A stretch of 64,000 nucleotides of DNA, from the NCBI RefSeq assembly GCF_002163585.1, contig NZ_CP015579.1, positions 2,170,001 to 2,234,000 of the forward strand, in the 5' to 3' direction. This document shows, piece after piece, positions 9,468 to 17,987 of this stretch. Origin of the DNA: Tatumella citrea (GTDB taxonomy: Bacteria; Pseudomonadota; Gammaproteobacteria; Enterobacterales; Enterobacteriaceae). The notes beneath the pieces were generated by a model that was given only the letters and a program-made list of their open reading frames with translations, was not told the origin of the DNA and ran no database searches. A program made the position numbers and the translations under genes. Position 1 is the stretch's first letter. Each line of letters starts with the position of its first letter.

Positions 9468-10268
9468 CTATTCAACAGATGAGCTGCCATCAATTTTAAA
9501 CAAAATGTTCATTGTCAGACCTTTACCTGGCTTACCGCTTTGATAACGCCAGTGCCTCATGGCCTGTTTGACTTCACGATCGAACATATTTTGTGGCTGG
9601 GCTTCAATAATCCGTGCATTTACCACATTACCAGCATCATCCACATCGAACTGAACTTTAACCCGCCCTTCCAGATGGAAAGCCAGTGCACGTGCCGGAT
9701 AGGTCGGACTGGTAATACTGACAGATTGTGGTTTGCCCTGGGAAATACTCTGTTGATCAGTTTTAGACTTTTGCGGTGCTGTCTGGGCTTTGGTCTGATC
9801 TGCCGGATTAGTTTTTTGCTGAGCCGTCAGATCTTCTTTTTTCTCCGTCGGCTTCTCTTCATGTTTCACCACAGGTTTAGGTTTAACTGCTTTTTTCTTC
9901 ACCTCATGATGCTTCTTGACCTCAGGCTTAGGCTTCGGCTTAGGTTCAGGCTTTTCAATAGGTACCGGTTTATCCAGCTGAGGTGTCGGTGTAGGTTCTG
10001 GCTCCGGCTCAGGTGCCGGCTGAGGCTGAACCTCCTGTGGTGGAGGAGTTACAGGCTGCGGAACCGGCAGAGGCTGACTAATCGCGGCCTGGGTCTGAAC
10101 TTCCGGCGCTACCATAGAGACATCGATAGCAGCCTGAGGCGTAGGCACATTCAGAACCTGATTGAATGATGCATACAACAGTCCGGCAACTACCACGCCA
10201 TGTAAAGCGACTGATACCAGCATGGATAATGATAAACGTTTAGGAAATTCTTCTGTCAAAGTGCTCAT
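9468..10268 (-). CDS. tonB: Energy-transducing protein TonB
   Basis: Couples the inner-membrane proton gradient (through ExbB/ExbD) to TonB-dependent outer-membrane receptors for siderophores and cobalamin. 266 residues, longer than the 239 of E. coli. A single N-terminal membrane anchor covers about residues 13-33 with the conserved His near 23 (SVALHGVV). A long proline-rich spacer follows, first EPEPEPTPTP, then KPEPKPKPKPEVKK. The C-terminal domain has YPARALAFHLEGRVKVQFDV and ends in MRHWRYQ and LTMNILFKIDG. The extra length is in the spacer, which must cross the periplasm. A Fur-like site lies upstream. Confidence 0.96.
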   Translation of the reverse strand: MSTLTEEFPKRLSLSMLVSVALHGVVVAGLLYASFNQVLNVPTPQAAIDVSMVAPEVQTQAAISQPLPVPQPVTPPPQEVQPQPAPEPEPEPTPTPQLDKPVPIEKPEPKPKPKPEVKKHHEVKKKAVKPKPVVKHEEKPTEKKEDLTAQQKTNPADQTKAQTAPQKSKTDQQSISQGKPQSVSITSPTYPARALAFHLEGRVKVQFDVDDAGNVVNARIIEAQPQNMFDREVKQAMRHWRYQSGKPGKGLTMNILFKIDGSSSVE

Positions 10269-10304
10269 AGCGATCTGGTCAGTTCAGTGATGATTCATTT
10301 TAAA

Positions 10305-10319
10305 TGCAAATAGCAATCA
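10305..10319 (-). promoter_or_regulatory. Candidate Fur box in the tonB promoter
   Basis: Read toward tonB the segment is TGATTGCTATTTGCA. It shares 9 of 15 bases with the idealised Fur half-site palindrome, and it resembles the E. coli tonB promoter as I recall it. tonB is iron-regulated by Fur in E. coli. The match is modest, so this is a candidate only. Confidence 0.45.
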
Positions 10320-10423
10320 GTTTCAATACGTATTCCTGACTCAGTTGTGCCATTTTATTTGCACTGATGTCACGCTTAGCATAACTTTGAGTTTTCAACT
10401 TATTGCTGCAAGAGATAATCGCC

Positions 10424-10720
10424 GTGTTATACGTCATTTACGCTGAAGATTTTCCAGAATCACTTGAAAAACGTTTGTCCGTTCGCCCAGCTCATCTGGC
10501 ACGTCTGCAACTGTTACAGGATGAAGGCAGGCTGATTGTTGCCGGCCCTCTGCCAGCAGTTGACAGTAATGAGCCGGGAGTAGCCGGCTTCACTGGTTCA
10601 ACGGTGATTGCAGAGTTTCCGTCACTGGAATCCGCTCAGTCATGGGCCAATGATGATCCTTATGTTGCAGCGGGTGTCTATCAGAATGTCACTGTAAAAC
10701 CCTTTAAGCGGGTGTTCTGA
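10424..10720 (+). CDS. yciI: YciI family protein
   Basis: 98-residue cytoplasmic protein of the YciI/YCII family (ferredoxin-like fold with a conserved His-Asp pair); biochemical role unproven. GTG at 10424 is chosen because the product [18 protein letters not shown] then begins and ends exactly as in E. coli (98 residues); a longer frame starting at 10403 lacks homology. The ribosome site (AAGAGA) is weak. [11 protein letters not shown] supplies the conserved histidine, and [11 protein letters not shown] is the C-terminal signature. It is divergent from tonB. In E. coli kch follows, but not here. Confidence 0.9.
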   Translation: MLYVIYAEDFPESLEKRLSVRPAHLARLQLLQDEGRLIVAGPLPAVDSNEPGVAGFTGSTVIAEFPSLESAQSWANDDPYVAAGVYQNVTVKPFKRVF

Positions 10721-11154
10721 TACAATAGTAAACGCCATTAAAACAATTCGTTAAATAAAAAGCATCGGACATTAAATTAAAAAAGGTACTCAATTAGGTA
10801 CACAAAATATTTTTTGTCCGGGCTTTCAAATTCGAGTTGCGCACCCTGCTCATCAAAAACTCTTCACCATAAACGTCCCCCCCTCTTCAGCGCTTTAGAC
10901 GTGGTACCAGGTGCGATTACCATATCAGCCTTATTATGGTAGTGATGATTAACGAGCCATTGCCACCCATGACGGGTCACGCCAGGGGGCATCATAGTCA
11001 TCGTTTGTCTTAGTGATGCTCGTCCGCCAGTTTGCCCAGACGAATAATGTGGCTTTAGAGTCACTATATCCTGGCTTATTGATTTCATTAAACAACAGCC
11101 GATAGGATACTCTGTGATAGCTGGCTACACTTATAAATATCTGAGGAGGGTGAG
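10721..11154. other. Gene-poor interval after yciI
   Basis: 434 bases, AT-rich at first and then more balanced. A 74-codon minus-strand frame (10864-11088) has no recognisable motif, a biased His/Thr/Gly composition and no convincing ribosome site, so I do not call it. In E. coli kch is found near here. TATAAA-like sequence near 11132 may serve the lipoprotein that follows. I see no repeat or RNA gene. Confidence 0.4.
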
Positions 11155-11337
11155 TTGACTAAATTAATTTATTTGTCATTTGCAATATTTTCGCTCACTG
11201 CATGTGCTCATCAGAAGCATCATGCAGAAACAACACCAGAATGCATGACTTACAGGAAGATGATGACGGCTCCCATGCCACCGGATGCTGTCAGAAGGCT
11301 TCAGGATAAGTGTTTCGAATCTCAGAAACACCTGTAA
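11155..11337 (+). CDS. Small cysteine-containing lipoprotein, unrecognised
   Basis: 60-residue predicted lipoprotein. The start codon is TTG at 11155, supported by a strong AGGAGGG site four bases upstream; no in-frame ATG would keep the signal peptide. The N terminus (about 16 residues, lipobox LTAC) is a type II signal sequence. The mature part is short and polar, with ECMTYRKMMTAPMPPDA and a second cysteine in DKCFESQ, so a disulfide between those two is possible. I do not recognise the family. It occupies the position where kch sits in E. coli. A TTG start with so good a ribosome site argues for real translation. Confidence 0.65.
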   Translation: MTKLIYLSFAIFSLTACAHQKHHAETTPECMTYRKMMTAPMPPDAVRRLQDKCFESQKHL

Positions 11338-11362
11338 TGGCACCAGTCCGAAGGTTGCCGTA

Positions 11363-11392
11363 AACCCGCACGGTCTCCCTGACGGGTTTTCC
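11363..11392 (+). terminator. Possible terminator of the small lipoprotein gene
   Basis: AACCCG and CGGGTT around a 14-base loop, followed by TTCCCTTG. The stem is short and the tail weak. Confidence 0.4.
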
Positions 11393-11558
11393 CTTGTTCT
11401 AACCATAGTGATTAGAGTTATTTAGCTTCCCTGGCAGGAGTTCCCCCCGGACAGCGTCGAATTAACAACCATCAATACAGTGGAATTACAGCAACGGACT
11501 ATTATTCAAAGCCCGGCACATAGACAGTCAATCAATTTAGGGGCTCAGTTAACTGCGA

Positions 11559-11599
11559 TTGATCCACATCAATATCACTGCCTCCGGGATTTTTATACT
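11559..11599 (+). promoter_or_regulatory. Predicted class II FNR promoter
   Basis: TTGATCCACATCAA at 11559-11572 is a full match to the FNR consensus. TATACT at 11594-11599 is a five-of-six -10 element whose centre is 31 bases from the palindrome centre, essentially the spacing of class II FNR promoters (site at about -41.5). Transcription would start near 11606 and give a roughly 45-base leader for the 32-residue ORF at 11651. The interval 11393-11558 holds no gene that I can support. Confidence 0.65.
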
Positions 11600-11650
11600 G
11601 AATCCCGTAACCTGTTTAACATCAAACAAGGCCTTCCGGAGACTACTATT

Positions 11651-11749
11651 ATGAACACAAAATTCTTTCTGGGTGCTGGTGTCATTATCTGGCTGGCATA
11701 TATTGTATGGATAGCCGGTTTTTACGGCCATGTGCTGAGTAGTTTTTAA
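11651..11749 (+). CDS. 32-residue single-pass membrane protein
   Basis: Micro-protein too short for most gene callers: MNTKFFLGAGVIIWLAYIV begins it and the hydrophobic segment runs to about residue 25, ending YGHVLSSF. A single transmembrane helix with one N-terminal lysine suggests the N terminus is cytoplasmic. ATG 11651 follows a CGGAGA ribosome site at modest distance. The frame is open further upstream but that would swallow the predicted promoter. An FNR site and -10 element sit at ideal spacing upstream, so expression without oxygen is predicted. In composition it recalls small membrane partners of respiratory oxidases such as CydX, but I see no sequence match. Unrecognised. Confidence 0.6.
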   Translation: MNTKFFLGAGVIIWLAYIVWIAGFYGHVLSSF

Positions 11750-11798
11750 GAAACGTTGAGGTTTCCGCTACTGAAGAACCAGCAGCGGAGATCTGATA

Positions 11799-11996
11799 TC
11801 AGAAATAATGTTTTGACGAGGGACTACTTTCAGACAGTTTAAACAGTAAAGACCTGCGTTGTAGCTTTGCCAACTGGTGTCTTATCAGACGGATATGGGT
11901 ATAACGCCTGGATTGTGCTTCAAGCCAGCGTACTTTACGCCGGTTGGTCTGGCGTGCCATTCTCCAGCGTCCGACTTCATTTCTGCTTCTTTTCAT
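11799..11996 (-). CDS. yciY: Small basic protein YciY
   Basis: 65-residue highly basic protein. The N-terminal part MKRSRNEVGRWRMARQTNR and the WLEAQSRR motif match E. coli YciY (57 residues), which is also the neighbour of cls. The function is unknown; the arginine-rich composition suggests nucleic-acid or ribosome contact but that is only inference. ATG 11996 is chosen over the adjacent GTG at 11999; GGGGAGAG lies just upstream. Divergent from cls, with a shared 137-base promoter region. The C-terminal third differs from E. coli. Confidence 0.85.
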   Translation of the reverse strand: MKRSRNEVGRWRMARQTNRRKVRWLEAQSRRYTHIRLIRHQLAKLQRRSLLFKLSESSPSSKHYF

Positions 11997-12133
11997 CACT
12001 CTCTCCCCTGAGTATTACAGCAACAGTATACGCGCTTAATGCCGGGATCCAACGCTGGTTTCAGAAAAGGTTTTACAATAACGCAACTCAACGTACACTC
12101 AGATGACGAAAGCGTGAACCGGACTTCCACTTA

Positions 12134-13594
12134 ATGACGATATTTTATTCACTGGTTAACGGGTTGATATTGTTTGGCTACTGGCTGTTAATTGCCAGCG
12201 TCACCCTCAGAATCCTGATGAAACGACGGACAGTTTCCTCTTCAATGGTCTGGTTGCTCATCATCTACATTCTGCCATTGGTGGGAATTATTGCTTATCT
12301 TAGCTTTGGTGAACTATATCTGGGTAAGCGCCGGGCAGAGCGTGCCAGAACTATGTGGCCGGCTACTGCCCGCTGGATGACAGAATTAAAGAACTCTTCA
12401 CATATTTTCGCGACCAGCACCAGTAGTGTTGCCAGCGCAATATTTCGGTTATGCGAACATCGACACGGCATCCCCGGTGTAAAAGGTAATCATCTGGAAT
12501 TACTGACCAGTTCCGATGATGTTATGCACGCTCTGATTCGTGATATTGGTAAAGCGCAGCATAATATTGAGATGGTTTTTTATATCTGGCAGCCTGGCGG
12601 ATTGGCAGATGAGGTAGCTGAAGCCTTCATTGAGGCCGCCGGACGCGGAGTTTTCTGCCGGCTAATGCTCGACTCTGCCGGCAGCCGGACATTTTTTCGC
12701 AGCGGTTGGCCAAAAAAATTCCGTGACGCCGGAATAGAAGTGGTTGAATCACTTCAGGTCAATCTGTTCAGGATGTTTCTGCGACGCATGGATCTGCGTC
12801 AGCACCGTAAAATTGTTCTGATAGATAATTCGATTGCCTATACCGGCAGTATGAATCTGGTTGACCCTCGTTTCTTCAAACAGGATGCAGGTGTGGGACA
12901 ATGGGTAGACCTGATGGCCCGGATGGAAGGTCCTGTTGCTATCACTCTGGGAATCGTCTTCTCCTGCGACTGGGAGATTGAAACCGGTAAGCGTATTTTG
13001 CCCCCTCAGCCTGACCAGGTAGTGATGCCTTTTGAAGAGGCCAGCGGGCATATTATTCAGGTGATTGCTTCCGGCCCTGGCTTTCCTGAAGATATGATCC
13101 ATCAGGCCCTGCTGACTGCTATATACTCAGCGCGCGAAGAGTTGGTGATGACAACACCTTACTTTGTACCCAGTGATGACCTGTTACATGCAATCTGCAC
13201 TGCGGCGCTGCGTGGCGTAGATGTCAGCCTGATCGTTCCAAAGAAAAATGATTCACTGCTGGTCGGCTGGGCAAGTCGGGCTTTTTTTACCGAGCTGCTG
13301 GAAGCCGGAGTTAAAATCTATCAGTTCTCAGACGGTTTACTGCATACCAAAAGTGTCCTGGCAGACGGGGAACTCTGCCTGGTAGGAACCGTAAATCTGG
13401 ATATGCGCAGTCTGTGGTTAAATTTTGAAGTCACACTGGTCATTGATGATATCGATTTTGGGAATGATGTCTCACTTGTTCAACAGGACTATATTCAGCG
13501 CTCAGAACTGCTGGATGCTAAAGAATGGGCAAAACGTCCATATTGGCGCCGCATAGTAGAACGACTGTTTTACTTCTTCAGTCCTTTGCTGTAA
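12134..13594 (+). CDS. clsA: Cardiolipin synthase A
   Basis: Inner-membrane phospholipase-D-family enzyme that joins two phosphatidylglycerol molecules into cardiolipin and glycerol. 486 residues, the same as E. coli. Two N-terminal hydrophobic segments (about 3-24 and 37-57) precede two catalytic HKD motifs: HRKIVLIDN near residue 224 and HTKSVLADG near 404, both with intact His, Lys and Asp. The gene ends in [10 protein letters not shown] as in E. coli. No strong ribosome site precedes ATG 12134. The order yciY-cls-yciU is conserved. Confidence 0.97.
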   Translation: MTIFYSLVNGLILFGYWLLIASVTLRILMKRRTVSSSMVWLLIIYILPLVGIIAYLSFGELYLGKRRAERARTMWPATARWMTELKNSSHIFATSTSSVASAIFRLCEHRHGIPGVKGNHLELLTSSDDVMHALIRDIGKAQHNIEMVFYIWQPGGLADEVAEAFIEAAGRGVFCRLMLDSAGSRTFFRSGWPKKFRDAGIEVVESLQVNLFRMFLRRMDLRQHRKIVLIDNSIAYTGSMNLVDPRFFKQDAGVGQWVDLMARMEGPVAITLGIVFSCDWEIETGKRILPPQPDQVVMPFEEASGHIIQVIASGPGFPEDMIHQALLTAIYSAREELVMTTPYFVPSDDLLHAICTAALRGVDVSLIVPKKNDSLLVGWASRAFFTELLEAGVKIYQFSDGLLHTKSVLADGELCLVGTVNLDMRSLWLNFEVTLVIDDIDFGNDVSLVQQDYIQRSELLDAKEWAKRPYWRRIVERLFYFFSPLL

Positions 13595-13633
13595 AAAAGG
13601 CCGCATACACACTATTAAAAGTACAGGCTCATC

Positions 13634-13957
13634 ATGGATCTCAACAATCGTCTTACTGAAGATGAAACGCTGGAGCAGGCGTACGATATATTTCTTGAAC
13701 TGGCAGGGGACAATCTGGACCCGGCAGATATTATTCTGTTTAATTTACAGTTCGAAGAGCGCGGTGGCGCAGAATTGTTCGATCCTTCAGAAGACTGGAA
13801 TGAACATGTCGACTTCGATTTAAATCCGGACTTTTTTGCCGAAGTAGTTATTGGTCTGGGTGAAGCCGATGGTGAACCTATTACCGATGTTTTCGCCCGG
13901 GTTTTGTTGTGTCGTGAAAAAGACCATAAACTCTGCCATATCCTGTGGCGTGAATAA
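13634..13957 (+). CDS. yciU: Putative double-stranded DNA mimic protein YciU
   Basis: 107-residue very acidic protein (DUF440). The sequence [20 protein letters not shown] and the Asp/Glu-rich middle ([22 protein letters not shown]) match E. coli YciU closely. The Haemophilus homologue HI1450 was described as a DNA mimic that may bind HU; that role is proposed, not proven. 39 bases after cls and likely in the same transcript. oppF, which comes next in E. coli, is absent. Confidence 0.93.
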   Translation: MDLNNRLTEDETLEQAYDIFLELAGDNLDPADIILFNLQFEERGGAELFDPSEDWNEHVDFDLNPDFFAEVVIGLGEADGEPITDVFARVLLCREKDHKLCHILWRE

Positions 13958-14421
13958 ATTCCAGGTGCCCTTCAGGGCACCGTATTCAGCTCTGTACCCG
14001 CTCTGATTTATTTATCGCTGCGCTCAACCAGGCTCCTGAACCCTTACTGCAATCATTTTTTCTGTTCAGTAACACTGACCTCCCCCCTGTTCTTCCCGGA
14101 ACAAAACAGATTAGCTTTATTTAACATTTCCCTGTTCGGGCTTATGAAGCCCTGGCATGAAATAAACATACAACTAAACTAAACTTAACACTTAAGGCAC
14201 AAATACAGAGTTTTAGCGCAGCTGAAAGGTATCAGCTTGCGCATAATTTGATCTGTATCAGTACCCGCTTTGCAACATCCCGGTAATCTATTCTCAACCA
14301 GACTTCATAACTTCATGCCGATATGAGATTCTTTTAGTAAGCACCGTGTTATCACGGGCAGTAGCAGAAATCTGACACGTATGTTTACTAAAAAAGTTTA
14401 ATTTTCCTTCAGGAGATAAGC
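13958..14421 (+). other. Non-coding interval upstream of adhE
   Basis: 464 bases. It starts with a GGTGCCC/GGGCACC hairpin (13964-13981, no T tail) that could end yciU. The rest is an AT-rich leader typical of adhE, whose E. coli promoter is complex. In E. coli the opp operon and ychE lie between yciU and adhE; none of that is present. A candidate FNR site is listed separately. An imperfect inverted repeat around TTAGTAAGCACCG is visible near 14336. No small gene is supported. Confidence 0.5.
14248..14261. promoter_or_regulatory. Candidate FNR-type site upstream of adhE
   Basis: TTGATCTGTATCAG has nine of the ten specified FNR bases and lies 160 bases before the adhE start. A weak -10-like TAATCT at 14284-14289 is at class II spacing. 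adhE is expressed mainly under anaerobiosis in E. coli, though the direct role of FNR there is debated. Confidence 0.4.
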
Positions 14422-17100
14422 ATGACTGTAACAAACGTTGCTGAACTGAATGCGCTGGTAGCCAGAGTAAAACACGCGCAACAACAGTATGCAGATTTTA
14501 GTCAGGAGCAGGTTGATAAAATCTTTCGGGCAGCAGCACTGGCTGCCGCAGATGCCCGAATACCGTTGGCAAAAATGGCGGTGGCGGAATCCGGAATGGG
14601 GATCGTCGAAGATAAAGTTATTAAAAATCATTTTGCCTCCGAATACATCTATAACGCTTACAAAGATGAAAAAACCTGCGGCATCCTGGAAACGGATGAT
14701 ACTTTCGGTACTATCACCATTGCTGAACCCATCGGCCTGATCTGCGGTATCGTCCCAACCACTAACCCGACCTCCACTGCTATTTTCAAAGCACTAATCA
14801 GCCTTAAAACCCGTAACGGTATTATTTTCTCCCCTCATCCACGGGCAAAAAATGCAACTAATAAAGCTGCAGATATTGTGCTGCAGGCTGCTATTGCTGC
14901 GGGAGCACCTAAAGATCTGATCGGCTGGATTGATGAACCTTCTGTAGAGCTGTCTAACCAGCTAATGCATCACCCGGATATTAATCTGATTCTTGCTACG
15001 GGTGGCCCGGGCATGGTGAAAGCCGCTTACAGTTCAGGTAAACCGGCTATCGGTGTAGGTGCGGGTAACACTCCGGTAGTTATCGACAACACTGCGGATA
15101 TTAAGCGTGCGGTTGCCTCTATCCTGATGTCAAAAACCTTCGACAACGGGGTCATCTGCGCCTCTGAACAATCAGTCATCGTCGATGATACTGTCTATGA
15201 TGCAGTCCGTGAACGTTTCTCCAGTCACGGCGGTTATCTGTTACAAGGCAGTGAATTACAGGCAGTACAAAACATCATTCTAAAAAATGGTGGTCTCAAC
15301 GCGGCCATTGTTGGTCAGCCGGCAACCCAAATTGCTGAGATGGCTGGTATTAACGTACCTGCAGACACCAAGATATTAATTGGTGAAGTCAGTGTTATTG
15401 ATGAGTCTGAGCCTTTTGCTCACGAAAAATTATCACCAACACTCGCCATGTATCGTGCCAAAGACTTTAACGATGCTTTGCTTAAAGCCGAAAAACTGGT
15501 CGAAATGGGTGGTATCGGACATACCTCATGTCTGTATACCGACCAGGATAATCAGCCGGAACGGGTAAAATTGTTTGGTGAGAAAATGAAAACCGCCAGG
15601 ATACTGATTAACACTCCTGCATCTCAGGGGGGTATCGGCGATTTATACAACTTTAAACTGGCCCCTTCCCTGACATTAGGCTGTGGTTCCTGGGGTGGTA
15701 ACTCTATTTCAGAAAACGTCGGGCCTAAACACCTGATCAACAAAAAAACCGTCGCTAAACGGGCTGAAAATATGTTGTGGCATAAACTTCCTAAATCCAT
15801 CTATTTTCGTCGTGGTTCACTGCCGATTGCTCTGGAAGAAATCGCCGGAGATGGTGCAAAACGGGCATTTATCGTTACCGACCGCTTCCTGTTTAACAAT
15901 GGCTATGCGGACCAGGTTACCCGGGTATTAAAAGCGCATGGTGTTGAAACTGAGATATTTTTTGAAGTTGAAGCCGATCCGACGCTCAGCATTGTTCGTA
16001 AAGGCGCAGCTCAGATGCATAGTTTCAAACCTGATGTCATTATTGCCTTAGGTGGTGGTTCCCCGATGGATGCGGCGAAAATCATGTGGGTGATGTATGA
16101 GCATCCGGAAACTCACTTTGAAGAACTGGCTCTGCGATTTATGGATATCCGCAAACGTATCTATAAATTCCCTAAAATGGGCGTTAAAGCCAGCCTCGTC
16201 GCTATTACCACAACTTCCGGTACCGGTTCAGAAGTGACACCTTTTGCAGTGGTTACCGATGATGCCACCGGACTGAAATACCCTCTGGCGGACTATGCTC
16301 TGACACCGGACATGGCCATTGTCGATGCAAACCTGGTCATGGATATGCCAAAATCACTGTGTGCTTTTGGTGGTCTGGATGCAGTGACGCATGCACTTGA
16401 AGCTTATGTCTCAGTACTGGCGAACGAGTATTCCGATGGACAGGCACTGCAGGCGTTGAAATTGCTGAAAGAGAACCTGCCAGCCAGCTATCATGAAGGT
16501 GCGAAAAATCCGATTGCCCGCGAACGGGTACATAATGCCGCCACAATAGCAGGTATTGCCTTTGCTAACGCCTTCCTTGGGGTATGTCACTCAATGGCGC
16601 ATAAGCTGGGTTCTGAATTCCATATCCCGCACGGGCTGGCAAATGCCCTGCTGATTTCGAATGTTATCCGCTATAACGCAAATGATAACCCTACTAAGCA
16701 GACCGCTTTTAGCCAGTATGACCGCCCTCAGGCACGTCGTCGTTATGCTGAAATTGCGGATCATCTGGGCTTAGGTCAGCCAGGCGATCGCACCGCAGCT
16801 AAAATTGCCGCCCTGTTGAAATGGCTGGATGAAATTAAAACAGACCTGGGAATTCCTAAATCAATTCGGGAAGCAGGCGTTCAGGAGGCCGATTTCCTCG
16901 CAAAAATTGATAAGCTGGCAGAAGATGCTTTCGACGACCAGTGTACAGGAGCTAACCCACGTTACCCTCTGATTGCCGAATTAAAACAGATAATGCTGGA
17001 TAGTTTTTACGGCAGGGAATTCAGCGAAGGAGCATCTGCGACTTCTGAAGAAACTGAAAAACCTGCGGCTGCATCCCGCAGTAAAAAGAAAGTAAAATAA
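14422..17100 (+). CDS. adhE: Bifunctional acetaldehyde-CoA / alcohol dehydrogenase
   Basis: Reduces acetyl-CoA to acetaldehyde and then ethanol, regenerating two NAD+ in fermentation; in E. coli AdhE assembles into long spirosomes. 892 residues (E. coli 891). The N-terminal aldehyde dehydrogenase half has the catalytic cysteine in FDNGVICASEQS near residue 246. The C-terminal iron-dependent alcohol dehydrogenase half has GGGSPMDAAK for NAD and iron ligands in GGLDAVTHALEAY, GVCHSMAHK and HIPHGLAN. The tail is Glu/Ala/Lys-rich and diverges from E. coli, as usual. AGGAGATAAGC precedes ATG 14422. The natural terminator downstream has been split by an insertion sequence. Confidence 0.98.
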   Translation: MTVTNVAELNALVARVKHAQQQYADFSQEQVDKIFRAAALAAADARIPLAKMAVAESGMGIVEDKVIKNHFASEYIYNAYKDEKTCGILETDDTFGTITIAEPIGLICGIVPTTNPTSTAIFKALISLKTRNGIIFSPHPRAKNATNKAADIVLQAAIAAGAPKDLIGWIDEPSVELSNQLMHHPDINLILATGGPGMVKAAYSSGKPAIGVGAGNTPVVIDNTADIKRAVASILMSKTFDNGVICASEQSVIVDDTVYDAVRERFSSHGGYLLQGSELQAVQNIILKNGGLNAAIVGQPATQIAEMAGINVPADTKILIGEVSVIDESEPFAHEKLSPTLAMYRAKDFNDALLKAEKLVEMGGIGHTSCLYTDQDNQPERVKLFGEKMKTARILINTPASQGGIGDLYNFKLAPSLTLGCGSWGGNSISENVGPKHLINKKTVAKRAENMLWHKLPKSIYFRRGSLPIALEEIAGDGAKRAFIVTDRFLFNNGYADQVTRVLKAHGVETEIFFEVEADPTLSIVRKGAAQMHSFKPDVIIALGGGSPMDAAKIMWVMYEHPETHFEELALRFMDIRKRIYKFPKMGVKASLVAITTTSGTGSEVTPFAVVTDDATGLKYPLADYALTPDMAIVDANLVMDMPKSLCAFGGLDAVTHALEAYVSVLANEYSDGQALQALKLLKENLPASYHEGAKNPIARERVHNAATIAGIAFANAFLGVCHSMAHKLGSEFHIPHGLANALLISNVIRYNANDNPTKQTAFSQYDRPQARRRYAEIADHLGLGQPGDRTAAKIAALLKWLDEIKTDLGIPKSIREAGVQEADFLAKIDKLAEDAFDDQCTGANPRYPLIAELKQIMLDSFYGREFSEGASATSEETEKPAAASRSKKKVK

Positions 17101-17109
17101 CCTGAAAAC

Positions 17110-17118
17110 AAAAACCGC
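17110..17118 (+). terminator. Left half of the adhE/tdk terminator, split by IS
   Basis: AAAAACCGC here pairs with GCGGTTTTTTT at 18561-18571, on the other side of the inserted element. Together they would form a nine-pair stem with T tails in both directions, the expected bidirectional terminator between converging adhE and tdk. In the present sequence the arms are 1.4 kb apart. Confidence 0.6.
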
Positions 17119-17123
17119 CAGCT

Positions 17124-17147
17124 TGAACTGACCCCATAAAGTTGGAC
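17124..17147 (+). repeat. Left inverted repeat of the IS
   Basis: 24 bases starting TGAACTGACCCCA and ending AAGTTGGAC; pairs with 18532-18555 allowing one single-base gap in each copy. Confidence 0.88.
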
Positions 17148-17155
17148 GGTTCATG

Positions 17156-17987
17156 TTAAGCGGCTACCAGGGCCTGGGTTCGGTACTCTACCGGACTCAC
17201 CCCTTTTAGTTTCAGTTTTATTCTTTCATGATTGTAATAGTGGATATACTCATCGATTGCTATGCGTAACTCTTTTATATCTCTATATTCACTGAGGTAA
17301 AAGCATTCCGCCTTTAATGTCCCGAAGAAGCTTTCTATTACCGCATTGTCATAGCAGTTGCCCTTTCGTGACATGCTCTGTTTCAGCCCTGCTTCCTTAA
17401 GTCGCTTCTGATATTGCACCATTTGATACTGCCAACCCTGATCTGAATGGAGCAACGGGTATTCACCTTCGTTCAGCACTGATAACGCTTTAGTCAACAT
17501 ATCATCTACCATCGACAACCGGGGCGATGTTCCATTTGATATGCCACGATTTCACCGTTATAAAGATCAAGTATCGGAGATAAGTACAGCTTTTCCCCGC
17601 CAACTTTAAATTCCGTAACGTCCGTGACCCACTTCTGATTTGGTCTGTCCGCAGTAAACTTACGATCCAGCACATTACCGGCAGCTTTGCCGTATCGGCC
17701 TTTGTAAGAGTTGTACTTTTTCACTCTGATACAGGATGCCAGCTGTAACTGCTTCATGAGCCTCTGAACCGTTTTATGATTCAGTAAACACCCCGACCCG
17801 CAAGCGTGATCCTGCGATATCCATATCGCCCTTTATGGTGATGGAACAACGCCAGGATCCGACGCTTATCATCGGCATATTTATCTGCCTTTTTGCCGCA
17901 TGACAACTGCCAGTAAAACGTACTTCTGGCTAACTCAGCGGCTTTCAGCAAACGCGCCAAAGGAAATTGTGACCTTAGCTCATTCAC
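17156..17987 (-). pseudogene. IS150-type transposase OrfB, two frameshifts
   Basis: DDE integrase half of the transposase, readable in three pieces. The first (from GTG 17987) runs through LLKAAELARSTFYWQL and [11 protein letters not shown] to a stop at 17781-17783. The second resumes at [12 protein letters not shown] and reaches AYQMEHRP. The third continues with [13 protein letters not shown] to the end at 17156. The joins, near 17790-17800 and 17515, each look like loss of one base. All three catalytic acids survive: Asp in WVTDVTEF, Asp in LLHSDQGWQYQ, Glu in NAVIESFFGTLKAE. The gene therefore decayed recently, or the shifts are sequencing errors. Confidence 0.85.

Noticed and set aside
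9540..10169. 209-codon plus-strand frame opposite tonB
   Set aside because: Antisense shadow of the TonB proline-rich region; Arg/Leu/Phe-rich translation typical of the reverse complement of Pro/Lys/Glu codons.
10864..11088. 74-codon minus-strand frame
   Set aside because: No motif, odd composition, no ribosome site and no neighbour logic.
11480..11650. N-terminal extension of the 32-residue ORF to 89 residues
   Set aside because: It would run across the predicted promoter and -10 element, is not hydrophobic, and has no clear ribosome site at its start.
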